Source of the DNA: a bacterium
GTDB taxonomy: Bacteria; Omnitrophota; Gorgyraeia; Gygaellales; UBA12090
Length of the DNA: 7,485 bases
Direction of reading: 5' to 3'
Assembly (NCBI GenBank): GCA_004299495.1
Contig: SCPY01000220.1
Span: forward strand, 1-7,485
How positions within the stretch are numbered: position 1 is the stretch's first letter; each line of letters begins with the position of its first letter. The translations under genes and the position numbers were made by a program. Below are positions 1 to 5,429 of this stretch, one piece after another. The notes below the pieces were generated by a model. The model did not search any database and was not told the origin of the DNA. It was given only the letters and a program-made list of their open reading frames with translations.

Positions 1-165
1 AAAATAGACATACCCGGGAGAAGGTTAGATATCGCTCTTTCGGAAAAAGAACTGAAGGAGAGGTTGGGCAAGTGGCATCCGCGAAAGCCGAAGATTACCG
101 GAGGCTATCTGGCACGTTACGCCAAGCTGGTCTCATCGGCTGATAAAGGAGCAGTGTTAATGTAG
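1..165 (+). CDS. ilvD: Dihydroxy-acid dehydratase, 3' end only (C-terminal 54 residues)
   Basis: The window begins in frame inside this gene; only the last 54 codons and the TAG stop (163-165) are present. The protein end matches the C-terminus of the IlvD/Edd family: the KIDIPGRRLDIALSEKEL segment, then a Trp-containing KWHPRKPKITGGY linker, then the family-typical tail LARYAKLVSSADKGAVLM. IlvD is an Fe-S enzyme that dehydrates 2,3-dihydroxy-3-methylbutanoate (or -pentanoate) to the 2-keto acid, the step after IlvC in valine and isoleucine synthesis. Its iron-sulfur ligands and catalytic residues lie upstream of the window and cannot be checked. It sits directly before ilvB, agreeing with the pathway. 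The related 6-phosphogluconate dehydratase (Edd) is less likely given the neighbours and this tail. Confidence 0.93.
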   Translation, partial: KIDIPGRRLDIALSEKELKERLGKWHPRKPKITGGYLARYAKLVSSADKGAVLM

Positions 166-166
166 C

Positions 167-174
167 GGAAGGAG
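167..174 (+). promoter_or_regulatory. Strong Shine-Dalgarno sequence stranded upstream of ilvB
   Basis: GGAAGGAG starts one base after the ilvD stop codon. It is the best ribosome binding site in the window, yet the nearest start codon that fits the ilvB frame is a TTG at 178, only 3 bases away, and the ATG that fits the IlvB family start is 66 bases downstream at 241. The heptamer tract at 201-239 fills most of this gap. My inference is that the site once served a start codon at normal spacing and was separated from it by insertion or expansion of the repeat, or that it now drives a short N-terminal extension from TTG 178. Confidence 0.6.
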
Positions 175-200
175 TGTTTGGCTGATAGGTTTGTTTTTAA

Positions 201-239
201 CTATACGCTATACGCTATACGCTATACGCTATACGCTAT
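201..239 (+). repeat. Heptanucleotide tandem repeat (CTATACG) x 5.6, perfect
   Basis: Five exact consecutive copies of CTATACG (201-207, 208-214, 215-221, 222-228, 229-235) are followed by a partial CTAT (236-239), with no mismatch over 39 bases. The tract lies between the ilvD/ilvB Shine-Dalgarno sequence and the ilvB ATG, ending one base before that ATG. Because the unit length is 7, all three plus-strand frames read the same cyclic peptide (LYAIRYT) with no stop, so the ilvB frame stays open upstream to TTG 178. A diverged copy in reverse orientation lies at 3393-3424. It resembles in kind the short tandemly repeated heptamers known from cyanobacteria, but the unit differs and I claim no homology. 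It is not a CRISPR array: there are no spacers. Confidence 0.95.
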
Positions 240-240
240 T

Positions 241-1908
241 ATGACCGGGGCGCAAATATTAATAGAGTGTTTAGAGCGGGAAGGGGTAGAGATTATGTTC
301 GGCTATCCCGGGGGAGTGGTATTGCCTATTTTTGACCGGCTCTATGACTCTAAAATCCGTTTTATCCTTACCCGCCATGAACAGGGCGCTGCCCACGCCG
401 CTGACGGATATGCCCGGGCAACCGGTAAAGTCGGAGTTTGCCTGGCTACCTCAGGCCCGGGAGCGACCAATCTGACTACCGGTATTGCCAATGCCTATAT
501 GGACTCCATTCCCATGGTGGCAATCACCGGGCAGGTGAAGACCTTCTTAATCGGTAATGATGCCTTTCAGGAGGCGGACGTTACCGGAATAACCCGTTCC
601 ATCTCAAAGCATAATTTTCTGGTCAAAGAGGTTAAGGATTTGGCGCGGGTTATCCGCGAGGCATTTCATATCGCTTCAACCGGAAGGCCCGGGCCAGTGG
701 TGATTGACATCCCTGTAGATGTCCAGCAGGCAGAGTGCGATTTTATCTGGCCTCAGGAAGTGAGCATCCGCGGCTATAAGCCGACAATGTTCGGACACGC
801 CGGGCAAATCAAAAAGGCGACCAGGTTAATCGCGGAATCAAAAAAGCCGATCCTTTATATTGGCGGAGGCGTGATAACTTCCGGCGCCCATCTAGAGGTG
901 AAAGAACTGGCTGAAACAATCCAGGCGCCGGTGACGATGACGATGATGGGCCTGGGAGCATTTCCCGGGACTCATGAGCTATCGCTTGGGATGCTGGGAA
1001 TGCACGGCACCGCCTATGCCAACCATGCCACAATGGAGTCGGATTTGATTATCGCCATTGGGGCGCGTTTTGACGACCGCGTGACGGGCAGGGTGAGCGC
1101 CTTTGCTCCCCATGCCAAGATCATTCATATTGATATTGACCCTACCTCTATCAGTAAGACGGTTGAGGTGGATATCCCCATTGTGGGGGACGCCAAAAAC
1201 ATATTATGCCAGCTTTTAAAAGAGATTAAAAAGAAGCCAAATACCAATAAATGGCTCCAGCAGGTTCACGAATGGAAGGCGAGGCATCCGCTCAGGTATG
1301 CCCATCACGACGATAAAATCAAGCCGCAATTTGTCATTGAGCAGATTTATGAAGCCACCCGCGGCGAGGCGATTATCACTACCGAGGTAGGCCAAAACCA
1401 GATGTGGAGCTGCCAGTGGTATAAATATACAAACCCGCGCAGCTTTATTTCCAGCGGCGGCCTGGGCACGATGGGATTCGGCCTTCCCGCGGCAATGGGG
1501 GTGAAGCTTGGCTGCCCGGACAAGACAGTCTTTGACATCGCCGGAGACGGCTCAATCCAGATGAACATTCAGGAGCTGATGACCGCAGTCTGCAATAAGA
1601 TACCGGTAAAAATCGCTATCCTGAATAACGGTTATCTAGGGATGGTCAGGCAGTGGCAGGAGTTGTTCTACAAAAAGCGTTATTCTTCCACCAAGCTCTG
1701 TAATCCGGATTTTGTGAAGGTGGCGGAAAGCTACGGCGCGGTGGGAATGAGGGTGGCTAATCCCAAAGATGTGCGAGCGGCCATTGAAAAGGCCATAGAA
1801 ATAGATAACACCGTCCTTATTGATTTTATTGTTGAGGAAGAGGAAAATGTCTATCCAATGGTGCCCGCGGGTGAGGCCATCAACCGGATGATCGGAGGAA
1901 TGGCGTAA
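241..1908 (+). CDS. ilvB: Acetolactate synthase (acetohydroxyacid synthase), large catalytic subunit
   Basis: A 555-residue thiamine-diphosphate enzyme that condenses two pyruvates to 2-acetolactate, or pyruvate with 2-ketobutyrate, as the first common step of valine, leucine and isoleucine synthesis in the cytoplasm. Visible marks, numbered from ATG 241: the N-terminal FGYPGG motif (20-25), the catalytic glutamate E47 in TRHEQGAAHAADGYAR, the central FAD-domain motif IGARFDDRVTGR, and the C-terminal ThDP/Mg site starting at G435-D436-G437 and ending at ILNNGYLGMVRQWQ. Length fits the family (about 550-590). The frame is open back to TTG 178, adding 21 residues, but 13 or more of these come from the heptamer repeat, and family members normally begin at MTGAQIL-like sequence, so ATG 241 is preferred. 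No Shine-Dalgarno sequence sits next to that ATG. ilvN follows after 4 bases. Confidence 0.95.
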   Translation: MTGAQILIECLEREGVEIMFGYPGGVVLPIFDRLYDSKIRFILTRHEQGAAHAADGYARATGKVGVCLATSGPGATNLTTGIANAYMDSIPMVAITGQVKTFLIGNDAFQEADVTGITRSISKHNFLVKEVKDLARVIREAFHIASTGRPGPVVIDIPVDVQQAECDFIWPQEVSIRGYKPTMFGHAGQIKKATRLIAESKKPILYIGGGVITSGAHLEVKELAETIQAPVTMTMMGLGAFPGTHELSLGMLGMHGTAYANHATMESDLIIAIGARFDDRVTGRVSAFAPHAKIIHIDIDPTSISKTVEVDIPIVGDAKNILCQLLKEIKKKPNTNKWLQQVHEWKARHPLRYAHHDDKIKPQFVIEQIYEATRGEAIITTEVGQNQMWSCQWYKYTNPRSFISSGGLGTMGFGLPAAMGVKLGCPDKTVFDIAGDGSIQMNIQELMTAVCNKIPVKIAILNNGYLGMVRQWQELFYKKRYSSTKLCNPDFVKVAESYGAVGMRVANPKDVRAAIEKAIEIDNTVLIDFIVEEEENVYPMVPAGEAINRMIGGMA

Positions 1909-1912
1909 GGCA

Positions 1913-2386
1913 ATGAAACACACGATATCGGTATTAGTGGAAAATAAGTTCGGGGTATTGGCGAGGATTGCCGGGCTGTTCAGCGCGCGGGGGTATAATA
2001 TATCTTCCCTGGCGGTAGCCGAAACCTTTGAACAGGACATTTCCCATATGACCATTGTTGTTGACGCCCAAGACGAGAAGATTTTAGAGCAGATAAAAAA
2101 ACAGCTTAACCGCCTTATTGACGTCATCATGGTGGTTGACTTTACCAAAAAAGAACATTCCGAGAGAGAGCTTATTTTATCCAAGGTTAATTATTCGGCA
2201 AAAAATAAGGCAAAATTGAAAGCGCTATTAGATAAGTACCAGGCAAAGATAATTCAGTGCAAAGACGAAACCGCGGTCATTGAATTTTCCGGAGAGCAGC
2301 AAGAGATTAAACAGCTGGTTCATGAACTGGAACAGTTTGGCGTAAAAGAATTGGTGAAGACGGGCAGGATTGCCATTGCTTCCTAA
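1913..2386 (+). CDS. ilvN: Acetolactate synthase small (regulatory) subunit
   Basis: A 157-residue regulatory partner of IlvB that stimulates the catalytic subunit and usually confers feedback inhibition by valine. The N-terminal ACT domain (about residues 1-75) opens with MKHTISVLVENKFGVLARIAGLFS and RGYNI, the strand-helix segment that builds the effector site at the ACT dimer interface in this family. A C-terminal domain with the usual ERELILSKV segment follows and the protein ends in the typical ELVKTGRIAIAS. Length is normal for the IlvN/IlvH group (about 155-170). It starts 4 bases after the ilvB stop; the nearest Shine-Dalgarno candidates are GGAGGA at 1894-1899, inside ilvB and 13 bases away, and AAGG at 1907-1910, only 2 bases away, so translational coupling with ilvB is likely. 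It ends with two consecutive stops, TAATAA. Confidence 0.95.
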   Translation: MKHTISVLVENKFGVLARIAGLFSARGYNISSLAVAETFEQDISHMTIVVDAQDEKILEQIKKQLNRLIDVIMVVDFTKKEHSERELILSKVNYSAKNKAKLKALLDKYQAKIIQCKDETAVIEFSGEQQEIKQLVHELEQFGVKELVKTGRIAIAS

Positions 2387-2391
2387 TAAAG

Positions 2392-2397
2392 AAAGGG
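2392..2397 (+). promoter_or_regulatory. Ribosome binding site of ilvC
   Basis: AAAGGG lies 6 bases before the ilvC ATG at 2404, in the 17-base gap after the ilvN stop. It is the only Shine-Dalgarno-like sequence at textbook spacing in this window and supports the ilvC start. Confidence 0.6.
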
Positions 2398-2403
2398 CCT
2401 ACT

Positions 2404-3396
2404 ATGGCAAAAATTTATTATGATAGTGACGCGGATTTAGGTTTATTAAAAGATAAAACTATCGCCGTTATCGGTTATGGCATACAGGGACGGGGCCAGG
2501 CCTTATGCCTGCGCGATTCAGGCTGTAAAGTTATTATCGGCCAGCGCCAGGGGTCCGCGAACTTCGAGCAGGCAAAGAGCGACGGATTCAGCCCGGTTTC
2601 GGCGCAAGAGGCATCAGGGCAGGCGGATATTATCCAGATGCTGGTGCAGGACCATCTCCAGGCAAGGCTTTATCAGGAGGAAGTTAAGCCTTATCTTAAA
2701 AGGGGTAAGGCCCTTTGCTTTTCCCACGGTTTTAATATCCGTTTTAAGCAGATTAAACCGCCGAAGAACGCGGATGTATTCATGGTAGCTCCCAAGGGCC
2801 CGGGCGCGCTGGTGCGCAGGATGTATGAAGAAGGCAAGGGCGTGCCGTGTTTAGTGGCGGTGCATCAGGACGCAAGCGGTAAGGCCAAATCTTTAGCTCT
2901 TGCTTATGCCAAGGCCATCGGCGGCACCAGGGCGGGTGTGATTGAGACGACTTTTAATGAAGAAACCGAAACCGACCTTTTTGGCGAGCAGGCTGTGCTT
3001 TGCGGAGGGGCAAGCGAGCTGATAATGGCCGGTTTTGAAACTTTACTTGAAGCCGGGTATCAGCCGGAGATTGCCTATTTTGAAGTTTTGCATGAGTTGA
3101 AACTCATTGTGGACCTGATTCAGGAATTCGGAATCTCAGGCATGCGCCGCCGGGTTTCCAATACCGCCTGTTACGGAGATCTTACCCGCGGCCCCCGCGT
3201 AATAACCCAGAAGACGCGTAAAGAAATGAAAAAAATCCTCAAAGAAATAGTTTCCGGGAAATTTGCGCGGGAGTGGATTAAAGAAAATGAATCGGGCAGG
3301 CCTAATTTCAATAAGCTCTTAGACGCGGGCGATAATCATAAAATAGAAAAGGTCGGCAAAGAGCTTCGGGAAATGATGCCTTGGATGAAGAAATAG
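2404..3396 (+). CDS. ilvC: Ketol-acid reductoisomerase, class I (short form)
   Basis: A 330-residue enzyme that isomerises and reduces 2-acetolactate (or acetohydroxybutyrate) to the dihydroxy acid used by IlvD. The start MAKIYYDSDADL is family-typical. The nucleotide-binding motif is GYGIQGRGQA (24-33), with a following loop GQRQGSANF (46-54) that determines NADPH or NADH use. Active-site residues are present: H108 in SHGF, K131 in APKGPG, metal ligands D191 and E195 in ETETDLFGEQ, and E227 and E231 in FEVLHELK. Odd points: R replaces the more common H in the GxGxQGH motif, and A replaces H in GPGxLVRR; both also occur in some class I relatives as I recall. The protein ends at MMPWMKK, a few residues shorter than many homologues, and its TAG stop (3394-3396) lies within the reverse heptamer tract. 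Confidence 0.95.
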   Translation: MAKIYYDSDADLGLLKDKTIAVIGYGIQGRGQALCLRDSGCKVIIGQRQGSANFEQAKSDGFSPVSAQEASGQADIIQMLVQDHLQARLYQEEVKPYLKRGKALCFSHGFNIRFKQIKPPKNADVFMVAPKGPGALVRRMYEEGKGVPCLVAVHQDASGKAKSLALAYAKAIGGTRAGVIETTFNEETETDLFGEQAVLCGGASELIMAGFETLLEAGYQPEIAYFEVLHELKLIVDLIQEFGISGMRRRVSNTACYGDLTRGPRVITQKTRKEMKKILKEIVSGKFAREWIKENESGRPNFNKLLDAGDNHKIEKVGKELREMMPWMKK

Positions 3397-3424
3397 CGTA
3401 TAGCGTAGAGCGTATAGCGGATAG
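3393..3424 (+). repeat. Reverse-oriented heptamer tandem repeat (CGTATAG) x 4.6, degenerate
   Basis: ATAG (3393-3396) is followed by CGTATAG (3397-3403), CGTAGAG (3404-3410), CGTATAG (3411-3417) and CGGATAG (3418-3424). CGTATAG is the exact reverse complement of the CTATACG unit at 201-239; two of the four full units carry one T-to-G change each. The tract overlaps the ilvC stop codon and ends 25 bases before the leuA ATG. In this orientation the perfect repeat holds a TAG every seven codons in every frame; the change at 3408 turns the one that would fall in the leuA frame into GAG, so that frame stays open back to TTG 3381. Confidence 0.9.
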
Positions 3425-3442
3425 TTCAAGCAGAATCTTGAA
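3425..3442 (+). other. Small inverted repeat (possible hairpin) in the leuA leader
   Basis: TTCAAG (3425-3430) and CTTGAA (3437-3442) are perfect 6-base complements separated by a 6-base loop (CAGAAT); G3424 and T3443 could add a G-U pair. The element begins immediately after the heptamer tract and ends 7 bases before the leuA ATG at 3450. It has no U-run after it, so it does not look like an intrinsic terminator. It could modulate leuA initiation, but six base pairs of mixed composition is modest and may be chance. Confidence 0.4.
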
Positions 3443-3449
3443 TCCTATT

Positions 3450-4973
3450 ATGCAAAACAATGTGGAGAAGATAATAATTTTTGATACCACGCTTCGCGAC
3501 GGGGAGCAGGCCCCGGGTGCTTCGTTAAACCAAAAGGAAAAGTTAGACATCGCTCTCGCGCTGGAGAAATTGGGCGTGGACGCGATTGAGGCGGGATTTC
3601 CTATTTCAAGTCCCGGAGACTTCGCGGCGGTAAAGCTTATTGCCGGGCAAGTGAAAAGGCCGGCAATTTGCGCGCTTGCCAGGGCGATCCCCAGAGACAT
3701 TGACGCCGCGTTTTCCGCGGTAAAACCGGCAAAGCATCCGCGCATCCATGTTTTCTTAGCTACTTCCAAAATCCATATGCGCTATAAGCTGAAAAAAGCC
3801 GAAGGGGAGATTCTGCGTTTGGCGGCCAAAGCGGTCAAATACGCCAGGAATGTGTGTGATGACATAGAATTTTCTCCGGAAGATGCCTCGCGCACTGAGA
3901 GGCAATTCTTATACCGGGTAATTGAGGCGGTAATCGCGGCAGGGGCAAAGACAGTCAATATTCCGGATACTGTCGGTTACGCCGAGCCCTATGAGTTCGG
4001 CAGCTTAATCCGTTCCATCAGGGAGAATGTTCCCAATGTACACAAGGCGGTTATTTCAGTGCATTGCCATAATGACCTGGGCCTGGCAGTAGCCAATTCC
4101 CTGGCCGCCGTTAAAAACGGCGCCCGTCAGGTAGAATGTACTATTAATGGCATCGGAGAACGCGCCGGAAACGCGTCTTTGGAAGAGATTGTAATGGGGC
4201 TTAAGGTGCGCCGGGATTCTTTCTCCGGTTTAAAGACGTCTGTGCGCACCGAGGGAATCTATAATACCTCCCGCCTGGTGAGCAAACTAACCGGTTTCGC
4301 GATTGCTCCCAATAAAGCGATAGTGGGTTCTAACGCCTTCAGGCATGAGGCGGGAATTCATCAGGATGGCGTATTGAAAAAACGTTCTACCTATGAGATT
4401 ATCCTGCCTGAAGATGTCGGATTTAAGGTGGAGGGTTTGGTGCTGGGTAAACACTCGGGAAGGCACGCCTTCAAGGAGAGGTTAAAAAAGCTTGGGTATA
4501 AATTGAAGGAAAAAGAGATAGATGGGGTTTTTAAGGAATTTAAGCTCCTGGCGGATAAGAAAAAAGAGGTTTTTGACGATGATTTAATGAGCCTTGTTCA
4601 GGAAAAGGCTGAAGGCAGCGTTCCCTCTGTCTGGCGGCTGGACACCTTTACGGTTACTTCCGGAAACCGGATAAAGCCAAGCGCGAAAATAAAATTAACC
4701 CTAAAAGGAAAGGCCTTTGAAACAGAAGCTTCCGGAGACGGCCCGGTAGACGCCTGCTACAAGGCCATAGAAAAGATTATCCGGCATACCTACCGGCTTC
4801 TTGATTACAGCATCCGTTCGGTAACCCGCGGAGAGGATGCCCTGGGCGAGGTCAATCTGCGGCTGGATATGGGCGGAAAGGAAATCTCCGGGCGCTCAAG
4901 CTCAACGGATATTGTTGAAGCTTCAATCAAAGCCTACATACAAGCGCTCAATAAGATAGCCCATCTCAAATAA
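3450..4973 (+). CDS. leuA: 2-Isopropylmalate synthase
   Basis: A 507-residue enzyme that condenses acetyl-CoA with 2-ketoisovalerate, the committed step of leucine synthesis. The N-terminal TIM barrel opens with IIIFDTTLRDGEQ; the divalent-metal ligands D17, H205 and H207 (in VHCHNDLG) and N241 (in GERAGN) are all present, offset by exactly +3 from those of E. coli LeuA as I recall them. HEAGIHQDGVLKKRSTYEI (from residue 299) is characteristic of LeuA rather than of homocitrate or citramalate synthases. The C-terminal part, from about residue 385, is the regulatory domain used for leucine feedback (ASGDGPVDA, then SSSTDIVEAS near the end). The frame is open to TTG 3381 (530 residues, overlapping ilvC by 16 bases), but those 23 extra residues come largely from the repeat tract; ATG 3450 gives the normal family start. 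No Shine-Dalgarno sequence is seen at either start. Confidence 0.94.
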   Translation: MQNNVEKIIIFDTTLRDGEQAPGASLNQKEKLDIALALEKLGVDAIEAGFPISSPGDFAAVKLIAGQVKRPAICALARAIPRDIDAAFSAVKPAKHPRIHVFLATSKIHMRYKLKKAEGEILRLAAKAVKYARNVCDDIEFSPEDASRTERQFLYRVIEAVIAAGAKTVNIPDTVGYAEPYEFGSLIRSIRENVPNVHKAVISVHCHNDLGLAVANSLAAVKNGARQVECTINGIGERAGNASLEEIVMGLKVRRDSFSGLKTSVRTEGIYNTSRLVSKLTGFAIAPNKAIVGSNAFRHEAGIHQDGVLKKRSTYEIILPEDVGFKVEGLVLGKHSGRHAFKERLKKLGYKLKEKEIDGVFKEFKLLADKKKEVFDDDLMSLVQEKAEGSVPSVWRLDTFTVTSGNRIKPSAKIKLTLKGKAFETEASGDGPVDACYKAIEKIIRHTYRLLDYSIRSVTRGEDALGEVNLRLDMGGKEISGRSSSTDIVEASIKAYIQALNKIAHLK

Positions 4974-4977
4974 AAAT

Positions 4978-5427
4978 ATGCCCCGAAAACTTCAGGTATG
5001 GATAGGAATATGCTTTTGTATAGTTTTAGCCCTTACGCTTTATCTGTCCCAAGAAAACCTGCGTGAAGACTGGAATGACTTTATGGAAGGTATAGATATC
5101 CACATAGACAATTTTATGTATACCTTAAGCCCCAAGAGGTCAAAATCTCTCAGTATGATGGAGAAGGAGCAGAATCTGAAACTATATGTGGGCCAGCCCT
5201 TCATAGATTTCAGAAAATCGGATTGGGATAAGTTTTGGGGTATCCTTTACGGCGTATACCCTGTGGATTATTCGGAAAACGAGCGCCTTCCCGCGAGGGC
5301 GCGCCAACTTAATCTTCCCGAGATGGAAGAAAAGTTAAAGGAATGGTATCCTAAGCCCTTTGGTTACTTTCAGCAGCAGCACTGGCAGCAATTTTGGGAG
5401 ATAGCCCTCGGTAAAAAGGCGCAATAA
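4978..5427 (+). CDS. Membrane-anchored protein of unknown function with repeated W-x-x-F motifs
   Basis: I do not recognise this 149-residue protein. It has a basic N-terminus (MPRK) followed by one hydrophobic segment at about residues 7-23 (VWIGICFCIVLALTLYL), which looks like an uncleaved signal anchor; there is no clear lipobox or cleavage site. The remaining 125 residues are polar and rich in aromatic and charged residues and should face the periplasm. Residues 74-92 and 127-145 form an internal repeat: the pattern PFxxFxxxxWxxFWxIxxG matches at 8 of 19 positions. A weaker third copy, DWNDFMEGI, lies at 31-39, so W-x-x-F recurs about every 51-53 residues (W32, W83, W136). It starts 4 bases after leuA and ends 2 bases before aroE, so it is surely co-transcribed. 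No Shine-Dalgarno sequence is visible before the ATG. Confidence 0.8.
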   Translation: MPRKLQVWIGICFCIVLALTLYLSQENLREDWNDFMEGIDIHIDNFMYTLSPKRSKSLSMMEKEQNLKLYVGQPFIDFRKSDWDKFWGILYGVYPVDYSENERLPARARQLNLPEMEEKLKEWYPKPFGYFQQQHWQQFWEIALGKKAQ

Positions 5428-5429
5428 AT

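Noticed and set aside
178..207. Possible promoter: TTGGCT (178-183) and TATACG (202-207) spaced 18 bases
   Set aside because: Both hexamers match the sigma-70 consensus only partly, and TATACG recurs in every repeat unit, so the match has little weight.
201..239. CRISPR-like array
   Set aside because: The repeat is a direct 7-base tandem without spacers, so it is a microsatellite-type tract.
178..240. TTG 178 as the true ilvB start, giving a 21-residue N-terminal extension
   Set aside because: Spacing from GGAAGGAG is only 3 bases, the extension is mostly repeat-encoded, and the family begins at the MTGAQIL segment. It remains possible and is kept as an alternative in the ilvB entry.
2477..2788. 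Plus-strand open frame of 103 codons in another frame inside ilvC
   Set aside because: Arg/Ser-rich out-of-frame translation fully within ilvC, with no sign of its own start signals or domain.
3308..3769. Minus-strand open frame of 153 codons across the ilvC-leuA junction
   Set aside because: It is antisense to two strongly conserved genes, has no recognisable domain, and contains the heptamer-derived STLYAI peptide. The other minus-strand frames (for example 809-1033, 1636-2184, 5657-6130, 6977-7382) are shadows of the same kind.
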